Source: Maridesulfovibrio sp. (GTDB lineage: Bacteria > Desulfobacterota > Desulfovibrionia > Desulfovibrionales > Desulfovibrionaceae). Taken from it: a stretch of 64,000 bases of DNA. Shown here piece by piece: positions 1-10,063 of the stretch (the first letter of the stretch is position 1; the number at the start of each line of letters is the position of its first letter). The notes beneath the pieces were generated by a model that saw nothing but the letters and a program-made list of their open reading frames with translations, made no database searches and had not been told where the DNA came from. The stretch is taken from contig NZ_OY781616.1 in NCBI RefSeq assembly GCF_963677005.1, positions 3,644,501 to 3,708,500 of the forward strand. The letters run 5' to 3'. The translations under genes and the position numbers were made by a program.

Positions 1-3000
1 TGGCCAAACGTACTGGACTCTCACTGGAACTTGTTCCGACCGCGAAGTGGAGCGACTCGGTGAAATACGTCCGTGACGGCAGGACGGATATGCTTGCCGC
101 AGCCAGCGAGACAGCCGAACGGGATGAATTTCTGGATTTTTCCAATCCGTATATTGAGCTTTCCAATGTCGTGGTGGTCCGGCAGGAGACCCCTTTTCTG
201 GGCAGTGTGGAAGATCTTACGGGCATGAAGGTGGGGGTGAGCGAAGGTAATGCCGCTCATAAATATCTTGAGGAGAATTACCCGCATTTGAATCTTGTGC
301 CCATCTCAGGAGCACTGAACGGTCTGAAAATGGTAGCCGAAGGCAAGTGTGACGCCTATGTGGGAACTCTGGAGGTTCTGGGTTACCTCATCAACCAGAA
401 CGGCCTGTACAACCTCAAGGTGGCCCTGCAGCTTCCGGTCAGTCGCAAACTCTGCTTTGCGGCTCGCAAGGGACTTTCGCCCCAGTTGATTTCCATTCTG
501 AATAAGGGGATCAGATCCATCAGCGAAAAGGAATCCGAGGCCGTGATCCGCAAGTGGATCAGCCTGAGGGTTGAAAACGGGATAGATATCTGGCTCATTA
601 TTCGGATTGCCCTCGGTGTAGGCAGCGTGGCAGGATTTATCATGTTCGTGGTCATCCGGTCCAACCGGCGTCTGGCGAGCGAGGTTCGGGTCCGTCAGCA
701 GGTGGAGATGGAGCTGCTTGAGGCCAGGGACAAGGCAGAGGATGCCACGAGGGCAAAAAGTGAATTTCTGGCCCGCATGAGCCATGAAATCCGTACTCCC
801 ATGAACGCAATCATAGGCATGAGCCATCTGGCGCTGCAGACTGAGCTTACCGCGAAACAGCACGATTACATCTCCAAAATAAGAGCAGGGGCAAACAACC
901 TGCTCGGCATCATCAATGACATTCTGGATTTTTCCAAGATAGAAGCCGGCAAGATGAGCATGGAGCGCATTGCGTTCCGTCTGGACGAGACCATGGACAA
1001 CCTTGCCAACGTGATAGCGGTCAAGGCGGAGGAGAAGGGGCTGGAAGTCCTTTTTCACGTCTGTCCTGATGTGCCTAACGATCTGGTCGGAGATCCGCTG
1101 CGGCTCAGTCAGATTCTTATCAATCTGGCCAATAACGCCACCAAGTTCACGGAGCACGGCGATATAGTCATTTCAGTGAAACCGGAAGCTCAGGACGAGG
1201 AAACAGTTACCCTGTTGTTCTGTGTGGCCGATTCCGGAATAGGCATGACCGAGGAGCAGAAAAGTCGACTTTTCAAATCCTTTTCGCAGGCTGACGGATC
1301 GACAACGCGAAAGTACGGCGGAACGGGCTTGGGGCTGGCCATCTGCAAACGCCTTGTGGAGATGATGGACGGGCGCGTCTGGGTGGACAGTGTCCCGGGC
1401 GAAGGATCGACATTTTCCTTTACGGCGGTGCTCGGCAAAGGGGAAAAGGTCGAATGCAGCTACACTCCTGCCGCGGACCTGCGGGGACTGCGGGCTCTGG
1501 TCGTGGACGACAATTCCACATCACGGGCCATACTCAGCGAGGCTCTGGAGAGCATGACCTTCAAGGTCAGCACGGCAGCTTCCGGGGATGAAGCCTTAAA
1601 ACTGATCAAGGAAGCCACCGAAAGCGGTAATCCGTATGAACTGGTACTGCTGGACTGGAAGATGCCCGGACTTGACGGGATAGAGACTTCCCGCAGGATT
1701 GAAAGGGAAGCCGGTCGTGAACTTCCCAAAATTCTTATGGTCAGTGCTTACGGCCGGGAAGAGATTATGGAGGAGGCCGAGGCTGCCGGACTTGAGGCCT
1801 TTCTGGTCAAACCGGTTAACCAATCCGTGCTTTTCGATACCATAATGGGCGTGTTCGGCCACAATGTTGAACGCAAGACTCGTAGAACTCTGGGCTTATC
1901 TGAAATCCCCGAGGGACTGTCCGCCATAAAGGGAGGCAGAATCCTGCTTGCTGAAGACAACGAGATAAACCAGCAGATTGCTGTGGAGATTCTTGAAAGG
2001 GCAGGCATGGTGGTTGAAGTTGTGGATAATGGAAAGGATGCCGTGGAACGCACGCTTGAGAATGAGTACGATCTGGTGCTCATGGACATCCAGATGCCTG
2101 TACTGGACGGTCTGTCTGCTGCAGGACACATCAGGGGAAACGGCATCGGCCATGAGTTGCTTCCCATAGTCGCCATGACAGCCCACGCCATGGCCGGAGA
2201 TCGGGAAAAGAGTATTGAGGCCGGCATGGACGACCACATCACCAAACCGATTGACCCTGAACTGCTGCTCGGTATTCTGATCAAGTGGATCAAGCCGGGA
2301 GAAAGGGAGCTGCCGGAAGGGTATGTCTCCGCCACCGAGCGCAAGGATCGGGAACTGGCCGCAGATGATCTTCCTCTTGAAGGTGTGCCCGGTATCAATA
2401 CCAAGTCCGGGTTGTCCAAGGTTTCCGGAAACCGGGAACTTTACAAGAAGCTGCTGGGACAGTTCCGGGCAAAATATATGACCCCGGTTCAGGATATAGA
2501 GGCCCAGCTTCAGAACGGGGAGGCCGATGTCGCTATCCGCACGGCCCACACGATAAAAGGCGTGGCTGCCAATCTCGGCGCGGACACGCTTTCCCGTTCC
2601 GCAGGAGAGGTGGAGCGTGCTCTGCGGGCAGGAGAGGAAAGTATCGAAACACTGCTTGCCGATATGCAGACCTGTATAGACACTGTGGCGAAGGGGCTGG
2701 ATGAACTGCTGCCCGCAAAGGAAGATGATGGATCTGCCGGGGGCAGTAAGATAGATTCCGCTGTATGTCTTGAATTTATAGCCGGTATCGAGTCTGCGGT
2801 AGGCTCCAATTTATCTGAAGCCATGGAAACCATGGGCAGGCTCAGCAAAGAGGTCGAAGGAAGTGAGTATGCCGATCCGGTAGGCAGGGCGTCTGCCCTG
2901 CTGGATGATTTTGAACCGGATGAGGCAATGGACATATTGAATGAACTTGCTGACAAATTAAGTTCCGCGGAAATTCTACCGGATGATTCTGTGCCGGACA

Positions 3001-3206
3001 ATCTCGGCGAAAAGATCAAGGCTTTTATCGAGTTCATGGATAATGATATTTCGCAGGCCGTTGGTCTTGCCGAAGAAATAAAGGGATTGGTCGCCGGTAC
3101 GTACCTGATTGATCCCGTGCGGAAAATGGTGCAGGCTCTTGATGATTTTGAAACGGATGAAGCTCGTAGCGAGGCCCTTTCCATTCTGGAAAAGTTGGAC
3201 AGCTGA
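1..3206 (+). CDS. Hybrid sensor histidine kinase (SBP-HisKA-HATPase-REC-REC-HPt), 5' truncated
   Basis: The reading frame is open from the window edge (first full codon at base 3), and residues before the GTG at 60 already read as a type-3 solute-binding domain, so the true start lies outside. Order over about 1067 residues: periplasmic SBP_bac_3 domain to about 185, one membrane helix (IDIWLIIRIALGVGSVAGF), HisKA with SHEIRTPMN (His near 261), HATPase_c with GGTGLGLAI, a first receiver (LLDWKMPG), a second receiver (LMDIQMPVLDG) and an HPt domain (TAHTIKGVAANLG). It is a membrane phosphorelay kinase that should sense an amino-acid-like ligand in the periplasm. It lies 12 nt before an HD-GYP response regulator, its likely partner. 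The ligand cannot be deduced. Confidence 0.93.
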   Translation, partial: AKRTGLSLELVPTAKWSDSVKYVRDGRTDMLAAASETAERDEFLDFSNPYIELSNVVVVRQETPFLGSVEDLTGMKVGVSEGNAAHKYLEENYPHLNLVPISGALNGLKMVAEGKCDAYVGTLEVLGYLINQNGLYNLKVALQLPVSRKLCFAARKGLSPQLISILNKGIRSISEKESEAVIRKWISLRVENGIDIWLIIRIALGVGSVAGFIMFVVIRSNRRLASEVRVRQQVEMELLEARDKAEDATRAKSEFLARMSHEIRTPMNAIIGMSHLALQTELTAKQHDYISKIRAGANNLLGIINDILDFSKIEAGKMSMERIAFRLDETMDNLANVIAVKAEEKGLEVLFHVCPDVPNDLVGDPLRLSQILINLANNATKFTEHGDIVISVKPEAQDEETVTLLFCVADSGIGMTEEQKSRLFKSFSQADGSTTRKYGGTGLGLAICKRLVEMMDGRVWVDSVPGEGSTFSFTAVLGKGEKVECSYTPAADLRGLRALVVDDNSTSRAILSEALESMTFKVSTAASGDEALKLIKEATESGNPYELVLLDWKMPGLDGIETSRRIEREAGRELPKILMVSAYGREEIMEEAEAAGLEAFLVKPVNQSVLFDTIMGVFGHNVERKTRRTLGLSEIPEGLSAIKGGRILLAEDNEINQQIAVEILERAGMVVEVVDNGKDAVERTLENEYDLVLMDIQMPVLDGLSAAGHIRGNGIGHELLPIVAMTAHAMAGDREKSIEAGMDDHITKPIDPELLLGILIKWIKPGERELPEGYVSATERKDRELAADDLPLEGVPGINTKSGLSKVSGNRELYKKLLGQFRAKYMTPVQDIEAQLQNGEADVAIRTAHTIKGVAANLGADTLSRSAGEVERALRAGEESIETLLADMQTCIDTVAKGLDELLPAKEDDGSAGGSKIDSAVCLEFIAGIESAVGSNLSEAMETMGRLSKEVEGSEYADPVGRASALLDDFEPDEAMDILNELADKLSSAEILPDDSVPDNLGEKIKAFIEFMDNDISQAVGLAEEIKGLVAGTYLIDPVRKMVQALDDFETDEARSEALSILEKLDS

Positions 3207-3218
3207 TAGGACAAGGCT

Positions 3219-4298
3219 ATGAAACAGGTTCTGATAGTTGATGATACGGTGGAAAACCTGCAGGTCCTCATGGAGGCCCTCAAGGGGGAGTACGCCATTG
3301 TCACGGCCAAGTGCGGAGAAAAGGCCCTTGAGCTTGCCCGGACCAAACCGTACCCGGACATAATCCTGCTCGATATCATGATGCCGGGGATGGATGGGTA
3401 CGAGGTTTGTGAAAAACTGAAATCAGATGTCAGGACCAGAGATATCCCGGTGATATTCATTACTGTGCTGATGGAGGAAGAGGATGAGGCCAAGGGGCTC
3501 TCGCTGGGGGCCGTTGATTATATTGTCAAACCTTTCTGCCCGGGACTGGTCAAGGCCAGGGTCAAAAATCAGCTTGAACTCAAAGAGCACCAGGACGACC
3601 TTGAAAAACTTGTCCGGGAGCGTACCAAAGAGCTTGCTCTGGTAAAGAAAGTCACCATTGAGTGTCTGGCTGCTCTTGCGGAGTGGCGGGACCCTGAAAC
3701 CGGCGGACATATTGCCCGAACCCAGAACTATGTGCGGGCGCTGGCCTCCCATGTGATGGAGAAGGAAGAGTTCGCGGATCAGCTCAACGCTGACCTGATC
3801 GAGACATTGTATCTTTCGGCCCCGCTGCACGATGTGGGCAAGGTCGGTGTTGCGGATGCGATTCTGCTCAAGCCGGGCAGGCTGACTGACGAGGAATTTG
3901 CCGAAATGAAGAAGCATGCGCAGTACGGACGTGATGCCCTGGCCGGGGCTGAAGCCGCTCTGGGTGGGAACTCTTTTCTGCATTATGCCTGTGAAATCGC
4001 ATTGTCCCACCATGAAAAGTGGGATGGTTCCGGGTATCCGCAGGGACTTGCCGAAGAGGATATCCCTCTTTCCGCCCGGATTATGGCTATTGCCGATGTT
4101 TACGATGCTCTCATTTCAAAACGTGTTTACAAAAAGCCTTTTCCACATGCCAAAGCAGTGCGGATCATCTCCGAGGGGCGTGGTACTCATTTTGATCCGC
4201 GATTGGCGGATGCCTTTATGGAGATTGAGGAGCAGTTCCGGCAGATTGCTCTTGAATTCGCCGATTTTGATGAAGAGCGTGAAATGCTCATGAAATGA
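3219..4298 (+). CDS. Response regulator with HD-GYP phosphodiesterase domain (RpfG type)
   Basis: A receiver domain (residues 1-120, phosphoacceptor in LLDIMMPGMDG) is joined through a helical linker to an HD-GYP domain. The domain shows HDVGKVGVAD, the GRLT segment, HAQYGRDAL and HHEKWDGSGYPQGL, the metal-binding and GYP signatures of cyclic-di-GMP phosphodiesterases. It should hydrolyse c-di-GMP when phosphorylated. It starts 12 nt after the hybrid kinase and is probably cotranscribed with it. ATG start follows AGGACAAGGCT. The 359-residue length is normal for the family. Confidence 0.93.
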   Translation: MKQVLIVDDTVENLQVLMEALKGEYAIVTAKCGEKALELARTKPYPDIILLDIMMPGMDGYEVCEKLKSDVRTRDIPVIFITVLMEEEDEAKGLSLGAVDYIVKPFCPGLVKARVKNQLELKEHQDDLEKLVRERTKELALVKKVTIECLAALAEWRDPETGGHIARTQNYVRALASHVMEKEEFADQLNADLIETLYLSAPLHDVGKVGVADAILLKPGRLTDEEFAEMKKHAQYGRDALAGAEAALGGNSFLHYACEIALSHHEKWDGSGYPQGLAEEDIPLSARIMAIADVYDALISKRVYKKPFPHAKAVRIISEGRGTHFDPRLADAFMEIEEQFRQIALEFADFDEEREMLMK

Positions 4299-4431
4299 AT
4301 GGGCTGAAGCGGTTGCCCTTATCCCGGAACTCATTCTGAATCTGAGTGATATTTTTTTTTGAAAGTTCAGGATATACGCTGAAGTTGTATGTATTTCTTA
4401 CCGGTTGTCTACCTGACAGGGGATTGGAATA

Positions 4432-5484
4432 ATGAGTGAAAAAATGACGGTTCTGGCGGTGGATGACACCCCGGAAAATCTGCATGTTCTCATGGAACTG
4501 CTCAAGGATGATTACGCCATTCTGGCTGCCAAGGATGGAGAAAAAGGGCTTAAACTGGCCCAGACCAAGAATCCGGATATAATTCTTCTTGATGTGATGA
4601 TGCCCGGCATGGACGGTTATGAAGTCATAGAAAAACTGAAGTCGGACGAGTGCACCAGAGATATCCCGGTTATTTTCGTAACGGCCTTGAGCGAGGCTGA
4701 CGACGAAAGCAAGGGGCTTGCCATGGGAGCCATCGATTACATCACCAAACCGTTCAATCCCGCCATTGTCAAAGCGAGGCTGAAGAACCATCTGGCGCTT
4801 CGGGAAGCCGCCCGGCTTCGCGATGATGTGGAACGCATCATGATGCACGACCTTAAGTCTCCGCTGACAGCCGTGATAGGCCTGCCGCAACTGCTGCTCA
4901 TGGAAGAGGGACTTGATGAAATGCACCGCAGGATGCTCAGGAATATAGAGGATGCCGGTTACACCCTGCTGTCCATGGTCAATATGTCTACATCCATTTT
5001 CAAGATGGAGCGGGGAACTTATGAATTTTCCCCGGAATCCATGGACCTCGCCGCAGTAGTCCGCAAGGTGTTTTTCGGCATAGAGGATACGGCCTCAATG
5101 AGAAACATAAATCTTGTTCTGGAGATAGACGGCATCGAAGCCGGTCCAGATCAGCAATTCATCATCATGGGAGAAAACCTGCTTTGCTACTCCATGCTGG
5201 CCAACCTGATAAGTAATGCCCTTGATGCCTGCCCTGCCGGAGGAAGAATTCTTGTCCGGCTGAACCGTCTTGATGATTCTGTGAAGATAGATGTCTGCAA
5301 TCAGGGGGAAGTCCCGGAAAAAGTCAGAGGATGTTTTTTCAGCAAGTACGCCACGGCCGGGAAAAGCAAGGGAACAGGGCTGGGAACATATTCCGCTCGG
5401 CTTATAGCCCAGGCGCACGGCGGAGATATTACTCTTGCCTGCGGAAACGGAGAGGTTGAGGTTTCTGTTACAATCCCGCAGTGA
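4432..5484 (+). CDS. Receiver-histidine kinase fusion (REC-HisKA-HATPase)
   Basis: This 350-residue soluble protein has an N-terminal receiver (LLDVMMPGMDG, then KPFNP) closely resembling that of the preceding HD-GYP regulator, which suggests local duplication. The HisKA H-box is MHDLKSPLTAVIG and the C-terminal HATPase_c domain has NLISNALDACP and GTGLGTYSARL. There is no membrane helix, so it is cytoplasmic and probably receives phosphate from another kinase before signalling onward. No output domain is present; the CheY-like protein encoded convergently next door is a possible target (inference). Confidence 0.9.
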   Translation: MSEKMTVLAVDDTPENLHVLMELLKDDYAILAAKDGEKGLKLAQTKNPDIILLDVMMPGMDGYEVIEKLKSDECTRDIPVIFVTALSEADDESKGLAMGAIDYITKPFNPAIVKARLKNHLALREAARLRDDVERIMMHDLKSPLTAVIGLPQLLLMEEGLDEMHRRMLRNIEDAGYTLLSMVNMSTSIFKMERGTYEFSPESMDLAAVVRKVFFGIEDTASMRNINLVLEIDGIEAGPDQQFIIMGENLLCYSMLANLISNALDACPAGGRILVRLNRLDDSVKIDVCNQGEVPEKVRGCFFSKYATAGKSKGTGLGTYSARLIAQAHGGDITLACGNGEVEVSVTIPQ

Positions 5485-5500
5485 TAATAAACAGTTCTGC

Positions 5501-5884
5501 TTAGCCCCTTATCGTTTCCTTGAGCTTGCGTTGCAGTGTTGCCGGGGTGAACGGCTTGACTATGTAGTTCGTTGCTCCTGCCTGAACAGCCTGTATCACC
5601 TGCGACTGTTCTGCTTCTGCCGTGATCATGAGCACCGGAAGTTTTTTGTATTTGTGTTCAGTTCTTATTTTTTGAAGAAATTCAATCCCCGTCATCTTCG
5701 GCATATTCCAATCCAGAAGAATAAGATCAATGGAGGGTGTGTCTGCCAGTTTATCAAGGGCATTCAGACCGTCTTCGGCGAAGTGCAGGTTTGTATACCC
5801 CAGCATGCGCATTATGTCTGCGATGGTTCGGCGCATGCTCTGATGGTCATCTACGATCAGTACTGATGAAAATAAGTCGGGCAT
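5501..5884 (-). CDS. Single-domain response regulator, CheY-like
   Basis: The product is about 127 residues and is only a receiver domain: VLIVDDHQSMRR acidic pocket, LLDWNMPKMTG phosphoacceptor, the Thr/Ser position in MITAEAE and the KPFTP lysine. The start at 5884 is preferred over an ATG four codons upstream because GGAGAG precedes it at good spacing. With no output domain it should act by protein contact, either on flagellar motors or as a phosphorelay shuttle. It is convergent with the REC-kinase gene (16 nt apart) and divergent from the dual-SBP kinase gene. Nothing here settles whether it serves chemotaxis. Confidence 0.9.
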   Translation of the reverse strand: MPDLFSSVLIVDDHQSMRRTIADIMRMLGYTNLHFAEDGLNALDKLADTPSIDLILLDWNMPKMTGIEFLQKIRTEHKYKKLPVLMITAEAEQSQVIQAVQAGATNYIVKPFTPATLQRKLKETIRG

Positions 5885-6149
5885 GTTTCTCTCCATTTTT
5901 GAGTGTGATTCTCTATATACTTATTTTGCCTAGTCAGGGCAATGACCTGTTCTTATTTTGGCGATTTTATGTCGATTTGGAGAGCAACTCGGGAAACAAT
6001 CTTTGTCACTCACTGAAAAATATTATATTTAAGTCATTAGATAAGAAGAAATTGTAGTCGTGGTGCATGCTTTTGAATTAAATCGAAGATTCTCAGACCA
6101 ATTCTTTGCCGCTCTTTTCGGCAATGGTGTGTCTGTACGGAGCTTTCTC

Positions 6150-8519
6150 ATGAAGGTTAAAGTGCTTATCGCAATGCATGTGCTGCTTTGTGTCTTGTTT
6201 TTTTCAGTTTGTTCATGGGCAGCCATGCCTGCGCATGAATTGCGGCTGACTCCTGCAGAGCTCAGTTATATCAAAGAGCACCCTGTTGTTACGCTGGGAA
6301 CTGATGAGACTTTTGATCCCTTTGTTCATAAAAACGAGGATGGATCGTACAGCGGAATTGATGTTGACGTAACGAAGCTGATAACGGAAATGACCGGGCT
6401 CAAATTCAGTTTTGATCAGGGTAAGTGGGCTGAAATTATTAAAAAAGCTGAAGAAAGGAAGATTGACGGCCTGACCTCGTCCGTGCCGCATCCCAGCCGC
6501 GCGAAATTTTTTAATTTTACTCCCCCGTACGCCAAGTACTCCACAGTGGTTCTTGTAAGGAAGGATAATCCGGAACGCCTGCACAGTCTGGATGATCTTG
6601 ACGGAAAACGGGCTGCAGTGATGCGTGGAAATATCAACATGCTTAACGGCGTGAAAAAGACCGGGGCAAATGTTGAGATTGTCTGGGAGCCGAACGCGTA
6701 CGAGCTTATCAAGAGCGTAGCAACAGGGCGAAGTGATTTTCTTATTGCCGGTGAACCGGCATTTTATCTGATAGCCAAACTGGGGCTTTCCGGGTTTCTT
6801 GAAAGTGCTTTTCCCACAGGCGGTACAACGGAGTTCTGCTTCAGCCTGCGTAACGACCAACCGGAACTTGTGTCTATCTTCAACAAGGCGTTGAAGAGTA
6901 TCCCTCAGGAGAAACTTGTCGCCATCTGGAACAAGTGGCTGCGCGGTTCCGCCTGGAATCCTGTCGGTGATGACGGGCGGATAAAACTGACGGTACCGGA
7001 ACAGGAATTTCTTAGCGTAAACCACTCTCTTGGGGTCAGTGTCTGGTCTGACCGTCCTCCGTTCGCGTTTTTTCCTTCCGGGGGAAAGTTTCGCGGAATG
7101 GTTGCAGATTTCATGCATCTGGCAGGAGAAGACCTTGGATCCTCCGTCAAGCTTCTCCCGGTCCGCTCCTCTGATCCGCTGGAAGACCTGAAACAGAAAA
7201 AATGTGATCTTGTAATGATGTGCGAACTCTCGGATCGCCCGGAACCCGGCATTGCGTACACCATGCCCTATATTTCCTTTCCTTATGTTATTGCGGCAAA
7301 AATGGATAAACAGTTTCAGGATGAATTTCATCCCGAAGACAATCAGATATTTGCCGTGGTCAAGGGAACGTCCGCTATATCAAGGCTGCGTGCTGAATAT
7401 CCCGGACTAAACCTGCGGGAAACAGAATCCGTGCACAGTGGATTACGGAAGGTGCGGGACGGGGAAATCTATGCCCTGATTTCTACTTTTCCGGCGGTCA
7501 CATATGAAATTCAGAAAAATTTTCTTACTGAACTCAAGGTAATAGCCCAGACCCCGCTTAAGGCGCAGTACGCGGTTGCCACCAGGGAAAGTTCCGCAGA
7601 CTTGAACCGCATTTTTCAAAAAATAGTGGGAAATATCGGCAACAGTGAAAAGCGCCAGATCATCAACAAGTGGATGGCCATTAAATATGAAAAGGGTGTG
7701 GATTATTCCCTGGTCTGGAAAATTCTTTTCGTATCCGTCCTTGTGGTGGGACTTATCCTGTACAGGAACCGTGTCCTGCAGTGCGCAAAGCGCAAGGCCG
7801 AAGCGGAGCTGGAAGCTGAACGCGAAACTGTCCGGGCCAACCTGAATTTTATAGACATGATTTCCAATGAGTACAGGTCGCCCCTTTCCGTTATTTCTTC
7901 CAATCTGGATCTTATAGAGGAAAAGACCGGGAGAGAGGGCGAAAAGGATGTAAGCAAGGAACTTGAAAGAATGCGCAACTCCACGCAGAGACTGCTCAAC
8001 ATTTTTGATAAGTCACTTGCCAAGGTTCGTATTGAGAGTGCTGAGCAGCTTCCGGAAAATCACTCTGTCGATCTGGTCGAGATCGTCCGGACAGTTATGA
8101 AGGACGTGCAGAGCACCCATCCGGATCACATTATTGAACTGGAATTCCCGGAAGATAGTCCCCTGACCGTGTCCGGTGATTCCGAACTTCTAAGTCTTGC
8201 GGTTGTCAACCTGCTCGACAACGGGTGCAAGTATTCCGAACCGGATGTCCCGGTTGTGGTGTCGCTTTTTACTTCCGGACAGACCGTAACCTTACGGGTC
8301 CGTGATCAGGGAGTGGGGATGCACAGCGATGATCAGTTGAGGGTTTTCGAAAAGTACTACCGCTCATCCAATGTCGGGAAAAAACGCGGCGCAGGTATCG
8401 GGCTCTATATCGTAAAGAAGATAATCGACCTGCATGCCGGCAGGATTCGGGTTTCGTCCATTCCCGGTGCCGGGACAACCTTTACCGCGGAATTTCCCGC
8501 CGCCCAGTCCAGACAGTAG
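6150..8519 (+). CDS. Sensor histidine kinase with two SBP domains and degenerate H-box
   Basis: The start at 6150 is chosen over a GTG at 6060 because it gives a clean signal peptide (MKVKVLIAMHVLLCVLFF...) and has ACGGAGC upstream. Two tandem SBP_bac_3 domains follow (about residues 35-270 and 280-520), then a membrane helix (SLVWKILFVSVLVVGLILY), a coiled coil, a HisKA-like helix and HATPase_c (NLLDNGCKYSE, GAGIGLYIVKK). The H-box reads FIDMISNEYRSPLSVI; the codon at the phosphoacceptor His is AAT (Asn). The ATPase motifs look intact, so it may bind ATP without autophosphorylating at the usual site, or work as a heterodimer or phosphatase (inference). Confidence 0.9.
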   Translation: MKVKVLIAMHVLLCVLFFSVCSWAAMPAHELRLTPAELSYIKEHPVVTLGTDETFDPFVHKNEDGSYSGIDVDVTKLITEMTGLKFSFDQGKWAEIIKKAEERKIDGLTSSVPHPSRAKFFNFTPPYAKYSTVVLVRKDNPERLHSLDDLDGKRAAVMRGNINMLNGVKKTGANVEIVWEPNAYELIKSVATGRSDFLIAGEPAFYLIAKLGLSGFLESAFPTGGTTEFCFSLRNDQPELVSIFNKALKSIPQEKLVAIWNKWLRGSAWNPVGDDGRIKLTVPEQEFLSVNHSLGVSVWSDRPPFAFFPSGGKFRGMVADFMHLAGEDLGSSVKLLPVRSSDPLEDLKQKKCDLVMMCELSDRPEPGIAYTMPYISFPYVIAAKMDKQFQDEFHPEDNQIFAVVKGTSAISRLRAEYPGLNLRETESVHSGLRKVRDGEIYALISTFPAVTYEIQKNFLTELKVIAQTPLKAQYAVATRESSADLNRIFQKIVGNIGNSEKRQIINKWMAIKYEKGVDYSLVWKILFVSVLVVGLILYRNRVLQCAKRKAEAELEAERETVRANLNFIDMISNEYRSPLSVISSNLDLIEEKTGREGEKDVSKELERMRNSTQRLLNIFDKSLAKVRIESAEQLPENHSVDLVEIVRTVMKDVQSTHPDHIIELEFPEDSPLTVSGDSELLSLAVVNLLDNGCKYSEPDVPVVVSLFTSGQTVTLRVRDQGVGMHSDDQLRVFEKYYRSSNVGKKRGAGIGLYIVKKIIDLHAGRIRVSSIPGAGTTFTAEFPAAQSRQ

Positions 8520-8550
8520 TAAGCTTCCGCCCATAAAGAGCGGGTGCTGC

Positions 8551-8584
8551 ACTGCCGGACCGGACGGCGGTCTGTGTTTTTTTA
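8551..8584. terminator. Terminator between convergent genes
   Basis: ACTGCCG and CGGCGGT pair around a 7-nt loop (one G-T wobble), followed by a T-run on the + strand (GTGTTTTTTTA). It lies between the dual-SBP kinase (+) and the panF-like gene (-) and most likely ends kinase transcription. Confidence 0.65.
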
Positions 8585-8608
8585 CGCTGTCCGGGGTGGA
8601 TGAACGCG

Positions 8609-10063
8609 CTATCGGCTGATGTTGCGTCCGCCTGCATACGATCCGGCGATATAGGCCGCTATGGCCGCAGCCGTTGTCGGGACAATGGCGTGGACCCCGC
8701 CCATGGCCGGCTTCATTATGGTCAGGGTGATGAAGACGGCGACCCCGCATATGATGGAGGCCAGCGCTCCGACCGCATTCCCTTTTTCCCAGTACAGGCC
8801 GAGCACAATAGGGCAGAGGAAGGTTGCTTCCAGTCCGCCGAATGCGAAAAGGTTGATCCAGACCAGCAGGTCCGGAGGTTCGGTTGCGGCCAGAAAAACC
8901 AGCAGGCCGATTGCTGCCGTTGTTATCAGGCTCATCCTTTTCAGCCCGGAGACCTCCATTCTGGAGGCGTCACCCTTGAGCCGGTAGTGGATGTACAGGT
9001 CTTTGATTATTGCAGCCGATACCAAGAGGAGCATTGAATCCACAGTGGACATGATGGCCGCCAGCGGACCGGCGATGAAAACCCCGGCCCATACCGGTGA
9101 AAGCAGTTCCACGATCATGGTGGGCATTGCCAGGTCGCCGGAAGGGAGGTTCGGGAAAACCGCTCTGCCCATGGCTCCGGCAAGATGAGCGCAAAGGATC
9201 ATGAAGCCGATGATGAGCGTACCAATGACCATGGCATCGTGCATGGCCTTGGAATCACGATAGCCCATACAACGCTGGGTGGTCTGCGGCAGGCCGAGTA
9301 TGCCGATACCGACAAGCACCCAGAAGGACAGCGTGAACGGCTGCGGAACAGCATTCTTGGGCCCGGTGGGGGTGATCAATCCCGGATCGATGTCTTTCAG
9401 TGTGGATATGCAGTGCTCCACCCCGCCGCCTGCATGGATGACGGCCAGCAGGATGACCACTACCGCAATGACCATGACGATTCCCTGTACTGCGTCGGTA
9501 AGAACAACAGCCCTGAATCCGCCTACGGCAGTGTAGAGCACCACACTGATTCCGAACAGCCCGAGGCCGACTATGTACGGATATCCGGTGACAGTCTGGA
9601 AGAGCCTCGCCCCGCCGATGAACTGGGCCAGCATGGCGGCCATGAAAAATACGACCAGCGCCACGGAGCACAGGATGACTACCGCGTCACTTTCATAACG
9701 GGCTCTAAGGAAATCGGTTATGGTTACCGAGTTCGTTTTGCGGGCCATTATGGCAAATCGTTTGCCGAGAACCCCCAGAGTGAAAAAGGTCGTGGGAACC
9801 TGAATCATGGCCAGCAGCACCCAGCTGAGGCCCAGCCGGTAGGCCACTCCGGGACCTCCTACAAAGCTGCTGGCACTGGTGTAACTTGCGATTACGGTCA
9901 TTGCGAGAACAAAGCCGCCCATGGAACGGTTGCCGATGAAATACTCTTCAATGAATCCTTGCGAAGATTCGGAAGCAGATTTCTTCCTGGCCCAGAGTGC
10001 CACTGCCACTGAAAATGCCAGATAGATTATGACCGGGACGATGGTCTGGATTGTTGCTGGCAT
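8609..10063 (-). CDS. panF: Sodium:solute symporter, PanF-like
   Basis: This 484-residue polytopic inner-membrane protein has the sodium:solute symporter fold: about 13 hydrophobic segments, with signatures such as FIGNRSMGGFVLAMTVIASY near the N-terminus and GGFRAVVLTDAVQG near residue 190. It most resembles the sodium/pantothenate symporter. Support comes from the gene just upstream, which looks like YhdT, the partner of panF in enterobacteria; the two genes overlap as TAATG. The next gene upstream encodes an L-serine dehydratase, so an amino or hydroxy acid is an alternative substrate. Substrate cannot be decided from sequence alone. Confidence 0.85.
   Translation of the reverse strand: MPATIQTIVPVIIYLAFSVAVALWARKKSASESSQGFIEEYFIGNRSMGGFVLAMTVIASYTSASSFVGGPGVAYRLGLSWVLLAMIQVPTTFFTLGVLGKRFAIMARKTNSVTITDFLRARYESDAVVILCSVALVVFFMAAMLAQFIGGARLFQTVTGYPYIVGLGLFGISVVLYTAVGGFRAVVLTDAVQGIVMVIAVVVILLAVIHAGGGVEHCISTLKDIDPGLITPTGPKNAVPQPFTLSFWVLVGIGILGLPQTTQRCMGYRDSKAMHDAMVIGTLIIGFMILCAHLAGAMGRAVFPNLPSGDLAMPTMIVELLSPVWAGVFIAGPLAAIMSTVDSMLLLVSAAIIKDLYIHYRLKGDASRMEVSGLKRMSLITTAAIGLLVFLAATEPPDLLVWINLFAFGGLEATFLCPIVLGLYWEKGNAVGALASIICGVAVFITLTIMKPAMGGVHAIVPTTAAAIAAYIAGSYAGGRNISR

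Noticed and set aside
60..62. GTG as the start of the first kinase
   Set aside because: In-frame sequence upstream to the edge already belongs to the solute-binding domain.
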